This document shows, one piece after another, positions 1 to 9,570 of a stretch of 64,000 bases of DNA (position 1 is its first letter; each line of letters begins with the position of its first letter). Source of the DNA: Pseudomonadales bacterium (GTDB lineage Bacteria; Pseudomonadota; Gammaproteobacteria; Pseudomonadales; Pseudohongiellaceae); assembly GCA_012103535.1 (NCBI GenBank), contig WLWQ01000002.1, positions 1,116,001 through 1,180,000 on the forward strand, read 5' to 3'. The notes beneath the pieces were generated by a model. It saw nothing but the letters and a program-made list of their open reading frames with translations. It was not told the DNA's origin and did not search any database. The translations under genes were made by a program, and so were the position numbers.

Positions 1-2
1 CC

Positions 3-743
3 AGTACGATAGCCAGTAAGACCCAAGTACTGTGTTTCGATGAATTCTTCGTGTTGGATATTGGCGATGCCATGATTCTTGCCGGATTGCTGGAAGCGCT
101 TTTTGAACACGGTGTCATCTTGATTGCTACCTCAAACATTCCTCCCGATAGCCTTTATGAAAATGGCTTGCAGCGAGAAAGATTTTTGCCCGCGATTGAT
201 TTGATAAAGCAGAATACTGAGATCCTGGAATTGGATGGTGAAGTCGATTACCGGCTGCGTAGTTTGAGTCAGGCGACTCTGTATCATTGTCCGATTGATG
301 AAGTGGCGGAAACTGCGTTGTTAAAAAGTTTTCATGAACTGGTTCCTAATCGATTGGAAATCGTTGTTGATGGCAGCTTAACTATTCTCGACCGAGAAAT
401 ATCTTCACGCTGTCACGCAGAAGATGTTGCCTGGTTTGACTTTTATTCCCTATGCGATGGTCCCCGTAGTGCATTCGATTATGTTGAGATTGCGAAACTG
501 TTTCATGCGCTGATTGTGAGCGGAGTACCAAAATTCGAAGCTGCAATGGATGACATGGCACGGCGCTTCGTGAATCTGGTGGATGAGCTCTATGACCGCA
601 GGGTGAAATTAATTGTGTCCGCCGATGCGGAGATTTCCGAGCTTTATCAGGGGGAGCGCCTTGCCTTCGAATTCGAGCGCACTGCCTCGCGATTGCTCGA
701 GATGCAATCCCACGATTATCTCAGTTGCGGCCACCTAGCTTAA
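3..743 (+). CDS. zapE: Cell division protein ZapE (AFG1-like ATPase), 3' part
   Basis: This is the C-terminal two thirds of an AFG1/ZapE P-loop ATPase. The reading frame is already open at the window edge, so the true start lies upstream. The Walker B region reads LCFDEF, followed by the family's IATSNIPP segment (sensor 1 region) and a GLQRERFLPAI motif typical of ZapE. The end is a helical domain rich in acidic and basic residues. ZapE associates with the Z-ring in Escherichia coli and affects constriction under stress. It is separated from rplM by about 160 bases, and a zapE-like ATPase next to rplM-rpsI is common in gammaproteobacteria. The Walker A motif is outside the window and was not seen. 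Confidence 0.9.
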   Translation, partial: STIASKTQVLCFDEFFVLDIGDAMILAGLLEALFEHGVILIATSNIPPDSLYENGLQRERFLPAIDLIKQNTEILELDGEVDYRLRSLSQATLYHCPIDEVAETALLKSFHELVPNRLEIVVDGSLTILDREISSRCHAEDVAWFDFYSLCDGPRSAFDYVEIAKLFHALIVSGVPKFEAAMDDMARRFVNLVDELYDRRVKLIVSADAEISELYQGERLAFEFERTASRLLEMQSHDYLSCGHLA

Positions 744-901
744 TTACTAAATTCTATGGGTGAATTTTAAGCACTTTCGCGCTGAACAGAATTGCGCTGG
801 AAGCAGCGAAAAAGCTGGATTTGCAGCCTAAATATCCTTGAATAATGGGAGTCTCTCCGGTAGTATTCGCGCTCCTTAAACTAATGCCCATTTGAAGTAT
901 C

Positions 902-1330
902 ATGAAGACTTATAGCGCCAAACCCCATGAGGTTGACCAAAACTGGTTACTCGTTGATGCCGACGGTCAGACTCTAGGCCGCATGGCTTCTGCGATAGCG
1001 ACGCGATTGCGTGGTAAACACAAAGCAGAATATACCCCCCATGTGGACACTGGTGACTTTGTGGTAGTCATTAATGCTGACAAAGTGAAAGTGACCGGAA
1101 ACAAGGCCACGGACAAGATGTATCACTCACATTCCGGTTATCCCGGTGGACTGAAGTCTATTTCCTTTGAAAAACTGCAAGAACGTACGCCAGAAAAAGT
1201 GATTAAGCTGGCGGTAAAGGGCATGTTGCCACGTACCCCATTGGGACGAGCAATGTTTAAAAAACTTAAAGTATACGCTGGTGCGGAGCATCCTCATGGT
1301 GCCCAGCAACCGCAGACTGTTCAATTTTAG
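902..1330 (+). CDS. rplM: 50S ribosomal protein L13
   Basis: The 142-residue protein matches the usual bacterial L13 length. It shows the family features: the N-terminal MKTYSAKP, the segment [16 protein letters not shown], and the C-terminal [21 protein letters not shown] followed by a His-rich tail. L13 binds 23S rRNA early in large-subunit assembly. Thirteen bases separate it from rpsI, so the two form the conserved L13-S9 operon. About 150 bases of leader lie between zapE and the ATG. L13 is known to control its own mRNA in E. coli, but no equivalent structure was verified here. Confidence 0.97.
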   Translation: MKTYSAKPHEVDQNWLLVDADGQTLGRMASAIATRLRGKHKAEYTPHVDTGDFVVVINADKVKVTGNKATDKMYHSHSGYPGGLKSISFEKLQERTPEKVIKLAVKGMLPRTPLGRAMFKKLKVYAGAEHPHGAQQPQTVQF

Positions 1331-1343
1331 GCGGTAGGATTTA

Positions 1344-1736
1344 ATGGCAACTACTCAATACTACGGAACCGGTCGACGTAAGACTTCGACGGCACGGGTC
1401 TACTTAACCAGCGGTAAAGGTAATATCACGATCAATCGTCGTCCAATAGAGGGCTATTTTGGTCGAGAAGTAGCTCGGATGATTGTCCGCCAACCGCTAG
1501 AACTGGTTGAGATGGTGGAAAAGTTTGATATCAATGTATCCGTCAGAGGCGGTGGTAGCTTCGGTCAGGCCGGCGCAATCCGACATGGGATTACTCGCGC
1601 GCTAATGGACTATGACAATGAATTAAAGCCAACTTTACGGAAAGCAGGATTCGTAACCCGCGATGCAAGAGAAGTTGAAAGAAAGAAAGTTGGTTTACGT
1701 AAGGCGAGAAAGAAGCCTCAATTTTCAAAACGTTAA
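1344..1736 (+). CDS. rpsI: 30S ribosomal protein S9
   Basis: The 130-residue protein is the standard S9 length. It begins [19 protein letters not shown] and ends in the basic KKPQFSKR tail, whose terminal Lys-Arg reaches the P-site tRNA in bacterial ribosomes. Family motifs [20 protein letters not shown] (here [17 protein letters not shown]) and [15 protein letters not shown] are present. It is the second gene of the rplM-rpsI pair and is followed 17 bases later by a strong intrinsic terminator, so the operon ends here. Confidence 0.97.
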   Translation: MATTQYYGTGRRKTSTARVYLTSGKGNITINRRPIEGYFGREVARMIVRQPLELVEMVEKFDINVSVRGGGSFGQAGAIRHGITRALMDYDNELKPTLRKAGFVTRDAREVERKKVGLRKARKKPQFSKR

Positions 1737-1752
1737 ATCCTACGAATACAGC

Positions 1753-1791
1753 AAAAACGTCGAATTCTGGCCAGGATTCGACGTTTTTTTT
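1753..1791 (+). terminator. Rho-independent terminator after rpsI
   Basis: A 10-bp stem, AACGTCGAAT paired with ATTCGACGTT, closes a loop that contains a further CTGG/CCAG pairing. It is followed directly by a run of T (eight including the stem). It closes the rplM-rpsI operon. The A-run on the 5' side would allow activity in both directions, but there is no convergent gene here. Confidence 0.9.
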
Positions 1792-1870
1792 GGGCAGTTT
1801 TCAACAGTAGAAAAATAAATTATTTATTAGCAAGATCAGTAAGATACAGGGGTTTTGGCCATGCCTCGAC

Positions 1871-1899
1871 TTGCGAAAAAACGCGATTTCTACTAAAAT
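1871..1899 (+). promoter_or_regulatory. Putative sigma-70 promoter of petA-petBC-sspAB
   Basis: TTGCGA and TAAAAT are separated by exactly 17 bases. The pair sits just after the rpsI terminator and about 120 bases before the petA start, which has a good AAGGAG ribosome site. This is the only strong sigma-70 match found in the gap. Confidence 0.55.
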
Positions 1900-2017
1900 T
1901 CAGTCGGTTTGCTTACCTAAAAAGGAAGCATCGCCTTTCACCACGATAGCTAGGCTCTCATGCCTTCTTTCGTGACGTTTCAATTGTAAAAAGTATGTTC
2001 TCAAGGAGAAAATTACG

Positions 2018-2620
2018 GTGACTGACGACAGTACTAATACTGGCCGTAGACGGTTTCTTGTGGGTTCAACTTCGGTCGTCGGAGCTGCCGGCGTGGTCGG
2101 AGCAGCGGTACCCTTTATTGGTTCATGGAATCCCAGTGCGAAAGCACGAGCAGCCGGAGCTCCCGTCCGTATCGATATTGGCCGCTTAGGGGATGGTGAA
2201 ATGTTGGGTCCGATTCCCGCCTGGCGTGGAAGACCCATCTTTGTGATTAGGCGTAGCGAAGCAGCATTAAGTGCGCTTAATGAAGATCCGGACAGATTAG
2301 CTGATCCTGAATCTCAAGATCCGGAACAACCAAATTACGCTCAGAACGATACTCGTTCTCGAACACCAGAATTGTTGGTATTAGTAGGGCTTTGTCCCCA
2401 TTTGTTTTGCTCACCCACTCCTTACATCACTCTTAGGCCTGAGCCATTCGATACAGACTGGCGTGGCGGCTTCTTTTGCCCCTGCCATGGTTCTCGCTTT
2501 GATCTGGCCGGTCGTGTCTATAGCGGCTCACCCGCATCTCGAAACATGCAGGTGCCTCCTTACTCATTCGAAGGCGACGATGTATTAGTGATAGGAATCG
2601 ATGAGGAGACAGCAGCATGA
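2018..2620 (+). CDS. petA: Ubiquinol-cytochrome c reductase Rieske iron-sulfur subunit
   Basis: This 200-residue protein carries the 2Fe-2S cluster of the bc1 complex and passes electrons from quinol to cytochrome c1. It starts with GTG behind AAGGAG. The N-terminus has a twin-arginine-type signal anchor (GRRRFLVGS, then a hydrophobic helix at residues 15-35). The Rieske domain has box 2 as CPCHGSRFD (Cys154, Cys156-His157). Box 1 reads CPHLFC at residues 126-131, whereas the family normally has CTHLGC. The four metal ligands are kept (Cys126, His128, Cys154, His157), and the disulfide partner Cys131 is also present. An acidic insertion at residues 88-112 resembles that of other gammaproteobacterial subunits. 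The stop overlaps the petBC start (ATGA). Confidence 0.95.
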   Translation: MTDDSTNTGRRRFLVGSTSVVGAAGVVGAAVPFIGSWNPSAKARAAGAPVRIDIGRLGDGEMLGPIPAWRGRPIFVIRRSEAALSALNEDPDRLADPESQDPEQPNYAQNDTRSRTPELLVLVGLCPHLFCSPTPYITLRPEPFDTDWRGGFFCPCHGSRFDLAGRVYSGSPASRNMQVPPYSFEGDDVLVIGIDEETAA

Positions 2621-4680
2621 GCGAACTCTCCAGCAGCGAAAATACACAATCAAGACAACGACCAGGACGCTTCATGTCCGCAATGATCGGTTTAAGAGAT
2701 TGGACCGATGCCAGGTTACCTATCGTCGCAGCCTGGAAAAAGCACATGAGCGAATACTATGCGCCAAAGAATTTTAATTTCTGGTACTTCTTCGGTGTTC
2801 TTTCTCTCCTAGTATTGGTTATTCAGCTGCTGACTGGCATCTGGTTAACCATGAATTACACGCCAAGTGCCGAAGGTGCCTTCGCATCTATTGAATACAT
2901 CATGCGAGATGTGGATTACGGCTGGATGTTGCGGTATCTCCATTCGACAGGTGCTTCGGCATTCTTTTTTGTTGTTTACCTGCATATGTTTCGTGGCTTG
3001 ATGTATGGCTCCTACAAGAAACCACGGGAACTTCTTTGGGTTATCGGCATGGCAATTTATGTGGTGCTGATGGCTGAAGGATTTATGGGCTATATCCTCC
3101 CCTGGGGTCAGCTTTCATATTGGGGAGCAAATGTAATTGTTTCGCTCTTTGGCTCTATTCCGATAATTGGTGAAGATTTGCTGGTGTGGATACGCGGAGA
3201 CTATCTAATTTCCGGTGCAACGCTAAATCGATTCTTTGCACTGCATGTTGTCGCATTGCCTATCGTGTTAATTGCATTGGTGTTCATTCATATACTGGCC
3301 TTGCATGAAGTTGGATCCAATAATCCTGACGGCGTAGAAATAAAAGAGAATAAAGGCCCTGATGGAATTCCGGTAGACAGTGTTCCATTCCATCCTTATT
3401 ACACCCTTTATCATGATCTTGCTGGGGTCGTTTTGTTCTTATTCTTTTTCTGTGCAATTGTTTTCTTTGCGCCAGAAATGGGTGGATATTTCTTGGAGAT
3501 TCCGAATTTCCAGGAAGCAGATTCATTGAAGACGCCGGAGCACGTGCCACCAGTTTGGTATTACACGCCGTTTTATTCCATGTTACGGGCTATGACATTG
3601 CCGTTGTTTGGGATCGACTCAAATTTTTGGGGCATGTTAGTCATGTTCGGCGCCATCTTTATGCTGTTCTTATTACCCTGGTTAGATAAGAGTCCGGTTA
3701 AGTCGATGCGCTACAAAGGCTGGTACAGCCGTATCGCTCTACTTATGTTTGTCGTCTCCTTCATTATTTTAGGCTATTTAGGGACACAAACAGTTAGTCC
3801 AGCGAAAACGTTGCTAGCTCAAATTATGACCTTGATTTATTTCGCCTATTTCTTCGCGATGCCTTGGTATACCCGAGCTGAGAAAACTACGGAACCTCCT
3901 ACGCGACTTACTGGTCGCTGGATCGGCATTCCACAACTCATAGGCAGCGTGCTGCTTATCATTTTTCTGGTGGTCGTACCATTAATGTTGGTATCTGGCA
4001 GTGCTGAAGCTGCTTCTGCTGGTAATCTTGATCTCGAACATGTGGAAACAGACTTCGATGATAAAGATTCGCTGCAACGTGGATTTAGAAACTACATGAA
4101 TTATTGCGTGAGTTGTCATGAATTAGGTTACGCCCGTTACGAGCGCACCGCTGACGATTTAGAACTGCCTCACGATCTGGTTATCGCTAATCTAGTATTC
4201 GACGATTCTCTGATTGGAGATTTAATCGAGAACTCCATGTCGAAAGAGTATGCAGAAGTCGCATTTGGTGCAGCTCCGCCAGACTTAACACTGGCAGGAC
4301 GAGTCCATAGCCCCGATTGGCTGTATACCTATTTGAAATCTTTCTATAACGATGACACCCGAGCTTTGGGAACGAATAATAAAATATTCCCGAACGTAGG
4401 GATGCCTAACGTTTTGTATGATTTGCAAGGAGACGTGACCTGTGATGATCACGGAACCGGTGATCCTGCCCAGTGCGATTTGACCGCCGAAGGAAATGGA
4501 TCTATGTCGACAGAGGAATTCGATACCGCTGTTGCCGACCTTGTAAATTTTCTCTACTACATCGGCGAACCTGTAAGGGAGCGCCGGCAGCAAATTGGAA
4601 TTTGGGTACTTCTCTTTTTGGGAATCTTGTACATTCTTGCCGCATTAATGGGTAGAGAATATTCCAAAGACTACCACTAG
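2617..4680 (+). CDS. Fused cytochrome b / cytochrome c1 of the bc1 complex
   Basis: One 687-codon ORF encodes both membrane haem subunits of the bc1 complex. Residues 1 to about 430 are cytochrome b: haem ligands His109/His123 and His210/His225, a quinol-site PPVWYY segment (PEWY equivalent), and eight or so membrane helices. A hydrophobic segment at about 440-461 ends in SAEA-ASA, a plausible signal peptidase site at residues 465/466. Cytochrome c1 follows, with the haem motif CVSCH (Cys497, Cys500, His501), a GMPNVLYDLQG segment with the likely Met ligand, and a C-terminal membrane anchor. Gammaproteobacteria usually have separate petB and petC. Fused precursors cleaved after export are known as fbcH in Bradyrhizobium. 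No stop or frameshift is visible at the junction. Confidence 0.95.
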   Translation: MSELSSSENTQSRQRPGRFMSAMIGLRDWTDARLPIVAAWKKHMSEYYAPKNFNFWYFFGVLSLLVLVIQLLTGIWLTMNYTPSAEGAFASIEYIMRDVDYGWMLRYLHSTGASAFFFVVYLHMFRGLMYGSYKKPRELLWVIGMAIYVVLMAEGFMGYILPWGQLSYWGANVIVSLFGSIPIIGEDLLVWIRGDYLISGATLNRFFALHVVALPIVLIALVFIHILALHEVGSNNPDGVEIKENKGPDGIPVDSVPFHPYYTLYHDLAGVVLFLFFFCAIVFFAPEMGGYFLEIPNFQEADSLKTPEHVPPVWYYTPFYSMLRAMTLPLFGIDSNFWGMLVMFGAIFMLFLLPWLDKSPVKSMRYKGWYSRIALLMFVVSFIILGYLGTQTVSPAKTLLAQIMTLIYFAYFFAMPWYTRAEKTTEPPTRLTGRWIGIPQLIGSVLLIIFLVVVPLMLVSGSAEAASAGNLDLEHVETDFDDKDSLQRGFRNYMNYCVSCHELGYARYERTADDLELPHDLVIANLVFDDSLIGDLIENSMSKEYAEVAFGAAPPDLTLAGRVHSPDWLYTYLKSFYNDDTRALGTNNKIFPNVGMPNVLYDLQGDVTCDDHGTGDPAQCDLTAEGNGSMSTEEFDTAVADLVNFLYYIGEPVRERRQQIGIWVLLFLGILYILAALMGREYSKDYH

Positions 4681-4726
4681 AAAAATAAATTTAAGCACAA
4701 AAAATTTTAGGAATTGAGGACTAATT

Positions 4727-5359
4727 ATGGGCGTGGTCGCTAAAAGATCTTCCATGACTTTTTATTCAGATGGAACCAGCCATTACAGCCATCGAGTAAG
4801 AATTGTATTAGCAGAGAAAGGAGTCACGGTTGAAACTATAGACGTTGACCCGGATAACAAGCCAGAGGATCTCGCGACTCTAAATCCTTACAACACCTTG
4901 CCAACCTTGGTCGATAGAGACTTAGTGCTCTATGAAGCTGATATCATGATGGAGTACCTGGACGAGCGATTTCCTCATCCTCCTCTGTTTCCGGTCTATC
5001 CTGTTGCTCGCGCCCAGAGTCGACTCTGGATCTATCGAATTAGCAAAGACTGGTGCAATCTTGTTGATCCGATAATGGCAGGCAGTGGAACACCCTCGCA
5101 GTTGGACAAGATGCGCAAAGAACTGCGGGAAAGTTTGATTGCTATTGCTCCTATCTTTGGAGAGAAGCCATACTTCATGAGCGATGAATTTACTATCGTA
5201 GATTGTGTGGCATGCCCGATACTCTGGCGCTTGCCAGTTATGGGTATCGACTTGCCCAAATCGAAAACTACCAAGCCTTTAACGGACTATCGTGATCGAT
5301 TATTTGAGCGCGAGTCAGTGATGGCTAGCTTGTCTGAACAAGAAAAGGAGATGGTCTAG
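4727..5359 (+). CDS. sspA: Stringent starvation protein A
   Basis: The 210-residue protein has a glutathione-S-transferase fold: a thioredoxin-like N-terminal half (TFYSDGTSHYSHRVRIVLAEKG, then NPYNTLPTLVDRDLVLYEADIMMEYLDERFPHPPL) and an all-helical C-terminal half. SspA binds RNA polymerase and influences stationary-phase and acid-stress gene expression in E. coli. It follows petBC by 46 bases and precedes sspB by 27, the order seen in many gammaproteobacteria. Its ATG has a GAGGA ribosome site. The first nine residues before MTFYSDG are longer than in some homologues, so the second ATG is a possible alternative start. Confidence 0.93.
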   Translation: MGVVAKRSSMTFYSDGTSHYSHRVRIVLAEKGVTVETIDVDPDNKPEDLATLNPYNTLPTLVDRDLVLYEADIMMEYLDERFPHPPLFPVYPVARAQSRLWIYRISKDWCNLVDPIMAGSGTPSQLDKMRKELRESLIAIAPIFGEKPYFMSDEFTIVDCVACPILWRLPVMGIDLPKSKTTKPLTDYRDRLFERESVMASLSEQEKEMV

Positions 5360-5386
5360 AAGTTTTCCTTTTCGTAGGGCTGCATT

Positions 5387-5812
5387 ATGACAATGACATC
5401 AAGCAGGCCGTTCATTATTCGTGCTCTGTATGAATGGATAATAGAGAACGAATGCACGCCTTACATCTTAGTTAATGCCTACGATGATGGAGTAGAAGTT
5501 CCACAAGAACATGTTAAAGATGGTCAGATTATTCTGAACGTCTCTCCCACCGCCGTGCAATCATTATCGATCAGAAATGATGCAGTTGATTTCGAAGGTC
5601 GATTCGCAGGAATCCCCAAGCAAGTATTCGTCCCGATTAATTCAGTTATGGGAATTTACGCTAAAGAAAATGGTCAGGGAATGATCTTCGATACGGATAC
5701 TGGTGGCAACGAACCACCTGATCCAACTGGATCAGATGATTCTAATGGCGCATCTGGAAGTGATCCGCAACCTGCTCCTGGGAAGAAGCCATCTTTGCGA
5801 ATAGTTAAATGA
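5387..5812 (+). CDS. sspB: ClpXP protease specificity-enhancing factor SspB
   Basis: This 141-residue adaptor tethers ssrA-tagged peptides to ClpXP. The N-terminal substrate-binding domain (SRPFIIRALYEWIIENECTPYI and the FEGRFAGIPKQVFVPINSVMGIYA segment) is followed by an acidic, Gly/Ser/Pro-rich linker. The C-terminal ClpX-binding tail is PSLRIVK. It follows sspA and is the last plus-strand gene before convergent dolP. Its last three codons and stop lie inside the first unit of the 19-bp hairpin repeat. Confidence 0.95.
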   Translation: MTMTSSRPFIIRALYEWIIENECTPYILVNAYDDGVEVPQEHVKDGQIILNVSPTAVQSLSIRNDAVDFEGRFAGIPKQVFVPINSVMGIYAKENGQGMIFDTDTGGNEPPDPTGSDDSNGASGSDPQPAPGKKPSLRIVK

Positions 5813-5872
5813 GATTTAACTAGTTAAATAGGTTTTAACCGGTTAAATATGATCTAACTAGTTAAGCGACAC

Positions 5873-5878
<6 letters not shown>
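5803..5878. repeat. Four tandem 19-bp inverted-repeat units between sspB and dolP
   Basis: Four units of exactly 19 bp lie head to tail at 5803, 5822, 5841 and 5860. Each has the plan (A/G)GTTAA(A/G)-N5-(T/C)(T/C)TAAC(T/C), a 6-7 bp stem with a five-base loop. Units 1 and 4 are perfect 7-bp hairpins. Junctions between units also form palindromes: 14-bp TTTAACTAGTTAAA at 5815-5828 and TTTAACCGGTTAAA at 5834-5847. Unit 1 overlaps the sspB stop and unit 4 overlaps the dolP stop. There is no T-run, so this is not an ordinary intrinsic terminator. It could be a transcript end or mRNA-stability element for both convergent genes, or a protein-binding array. Confidence 0.9.
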
Positions 5879-7065
<1,187 letters not shown>

Positions 7066-7174
7066 TCAAAAAAATATTTCTAATTATCGGCCGATTAGCG
7101 CTCATTGTTACCGCAAATCTCCGAGTATTTTTGCAATATTCAATGCAGTAGACTGTCTTTAGCTGCTTAAAGTT

Positions 7175-7558
7175 TCAATAAAATGCTTGTTTAATCCACT
7201 CGATACCTGATTGACTGCAATCCACGGGATTAGATATTGCGATTACATCAAACCTACAGGGCAGTGTGGCGAATGCTTTGTGCTTCTGTAAAAAACAGGA
7301 AGCTGTTTTTCTTAAGCGGGCTTGTTTTCTATTGGATACCGTTTCTGCTGGCGTACCGAAGGCGTTATTTTTTCGATAACGCACTTCCACGAAAACCAGA
7401 ATTTCATCAGGCTTAATTACGATTAAGTCTATCTCTCCGAACTTGCAAGAAAAATTCCGGTCTACGCAGCGGTAACCGTTTTTCTGTAGAAATCTTAGTG
7501 CTTTTGTTTCTTGTAAGTACCCACTTAGGCGAGTACTAAAAACGTTCAACTTCACCAT
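7175..7558 (-). CDS. yraN: UPF0102 family nuclease-like protein YraN
   Basis: The 127-residue protein belongs to the YraN/UPF0102 family, which has a restriction-endonuclease-like fold. Visible core motifs are ETKALRFLQKNGY, the acidic GEIDLIV strand and LVFVEVRYRKN, where homologues usually have EVK. These match the E-D-ExK arrangement of the fold. The cellular role is not settled. It lies between lpoA (51 bases upstream) and diaA (133 bases downstream). Confidence 0.9.
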   Translation of the reverse strand: MVKLNVFSTRLSGYLQETKALRFLQKNGYRCVDRNFSCKFGEIDLIVIKPDEILVFVEVRYRKNNAFGTPAETVSNRKQARLRKTASCFLQKHKAFATLPCRFDVIAISNPVDCSQSGIEWIKQAFY

Positions 7559-7609
7559 AGGCAGCGTTCCTTGCTTGCTACAGCTATAGAGAATGACTAG
7601 AGAAAACGC

Positions 7610-9454
7610 TTAGTTAGCTGTGCTTGATAGTTGCGGACGATATGGCACTACTAATCCGTCTTCGAAGCGCGCCGGCTCCAGGCTACGATGAATGCGTTGA
7701 TTCACGGACATGGTGAGAATACCGGTGGTGCCTCTTAAGGATCCCACTTGTTTTTGAGCTAGCTGGTTTAATCTCGGATACAAGCGGAAACTGTCTATTC
7801 CCATTGCCCGTAATCGTTGCAGCGGCCCCTGTGCCTGGCGCAGATTCGCAGTAATTTCTTCTCTTAGTTCTTGTCCTGGATTAAGAACCCAAGGTGCATC
7901 AGTAAAAACAATTCCATCCAAATCCCGGTTTTCCTGTTGGTTGTCTTGACCGTCGTAAATGGAAGGCATGGAATAAACTGGAATATTGCCAGCGAAATAA
8001 AAAGCCAGTGTCGGCTTAATTTGACGACCTTGGCGGGGATTTGCCACGAGGAAAATAAAATCGATATCACTTCTGCGCCTGGGAGTGAATTCCATGTTAC
8101 TCCGCGGCAAAAGATCTAACAGTTTTTCCTTGCGGGCTTCGCTGGAATCTATGGCCATTAATCGTTTAATGACATCAGCGTAATCAGAATCCCCAAAAAA
8201 ACTTGTGCTACTCACTACCTGGCCGCCTGTATTCTGCCAAGTCTCGACAAAATAAGATTGCAGTCGTGCGTAGTCCAAAGTGTCCGGCATTATTACAGCA
8301 GCGTTGCGATGACCTGATTGCCATGCAAGGTCTATAAGCTGCAATATTTCATCCTCTGGGGCTAATCCAAACTGAAATAGATTCTCCGTCGACACGTCAT
8401 TGTCGGCGTAATTGAGCGCTAGCGTTGGAACAGGAATTTCATCCAGTTCTTGAATTTGATTGACCAGATTTTTGTTAAGCGGTCCTATGATTAGGTCAGC
8501 GCCACTTTCAACTGCTTGATTGTATAAGGAATAAATGACATCGATTCCGGTGCTATCAAAAACAGATATTTGAGGAACTTCTCTCGATACGCCTAGCGCT
8601 TGATAATACGCAGTAAGAAATCCTTCTTGAATGGCGTTACCGGCTGGTTCCTGTAAAGGCAAAATGAGGGCAATGTGAGTGGGTCGGTCGTCCCATGTTT
8701 GTTCCAGGTCACTTAGAGGTGCGGGTAGGCGAGAAGCAGCAGAATGTCGCGCCCAGATGCGTCGCCATTGAACAATCGCATCAAGCTGGCTGCGAATGCA
8801 GTATTGGTCGTCTTGATAAACTCTTGCGAGTTCAATCCAGCCTCTCAATTCGTAACTTTCAGCACTGCTTGCTAATTCATCCAGGGCTTCATCCTGCAAA
8901 CTGGTTAGAGCAAACCATATATCTTCGTACAATGAAGTTTCTACATCGTTTGGCCAGGCTTCAGTGAGCTCAACATAGTTCGCTATGGCATCGAAGAGTC
9001 GATTTGAATCAAGATGGAACTGAGCTCTAAGTAAAAGAATATTTCTTCCTGCTTCGGTGCTCGCATCAGCAGTGTCAGTTAATGCCCCGGTTAACCAGCG
9101 CAGGGCCGCATCCGAGTCGTCTTGTTCGAATGCTAATTTGGCGCTGAGCCATGCAAATTGTAGCTGCAATTCGCTTCTTAGCTCATCAGGGTCATTTATT
9201 TCATTGATCTCATTCGTTGCGCGAGTGATGTAACCTTCATCGATTAGTGAACTAACTGCCTGTAGACGAAGTTGAATAGCGTTGCTACCTCTGCTTTGCC
9301 CTGCTTGCCGCAATAGCTCGTCTATAGACTCTGTTGTAGACTGTGGTTGTGGTGCAGTAACTATGGTCGGAGGAGCCGAACTGCAGGCTATGCCGAGTAG
9401 GACGATACCCACTAGCATGATGCGCAATAATTTTTTCGCTGAGAAACAGTTCAT
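7610..9454 (-). CDS. lpoA: Penicillin-binding protein activator LpoA (LppC family lipoprotein)
   Basis: The 614-residue outer-membrane lipoprotein has a signal peptide with lipobox LLGIAC at about residue 24. An N-terminal TPR-like helical domain follows (about 50-240), then a periplasmic-binding-protein-like LppC domain from about 260. LpoA activates the synthase PBP1A in E. coli. The ORF stays open upstream to 9607, but that extension would overlap rsmI and place the signal peptide internally, so the ATG at 9454 was chosen. It is divergent from rsmI with about 115 bases between them, the standard gammaproteobacterial arrangement. Confidence 0.9.
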   Translation of the reverse strand: MNCFSAKKLLRIMLVGIVLLGIACSSAPPTIVTAPQPQSTTESIDELLRQAGQSRGSNAIQLRLQAVSSLIDEGYITRATNEINEINDPDELRSELQLQFAWLSAKLAFEQDDSDAALRWLTGALTDTADASTEAGRNILLLRAQFHLDSNRLFDAIANYVELTEAWPNDVETSLYEDIWFALTSLQDEALDELASSAESYELRGWIELARVYQDDQYCIRSQLDAIVQWRRIWARHSAASRLPAPLSDLEQTWDDRPTHIALILPLQEPAGNAIQEGFLTAYYQALGVSREVPQISVFDSTGIDVIYSLYNQAVESGADLIIGPLNKNLVNQIQELDEIPVPTLALNYADNDVSTENLFQFGLAPEDEILQLIDLAWQSGHRNAAVIMPDTLDYARLQSYFVETWQNTGGQVVSSTSFFGDSDYADVIKRLMAIDSSEARKEKLLDLLPRSNMEFTPRRRSDIDFIFLVANPRQGRQIKPTLAFYFAGNIPVYSMPSIYDGQDNQQENRDLDGIVFTDAPWVLNPGQELREEITANLRQAQGPLQRLRAMGIDSFRLYPRLNQLAQKQVGSLRGTTGILTMSVNQRIHRSLEPARFEDGLVVPYRPQLSSTAN

Positions 9455-9570
9455 TTCGACTTGGACCGATAATTTCAATTTCCAGACTAATACAAGAATA
9501 CATAGTCGGCAATTTTTTGGAAAAACTATCTCGCTATCCACACCCCAATTGAGTGATTGTCGGTCAATAA

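Noticed and set aside
7098-7107. ATCGGCCGAT palindrome between yraN and diaA
   Set aside because: A single 10-bp palindrome with no partner and no promoter context. Too little to call an operator.
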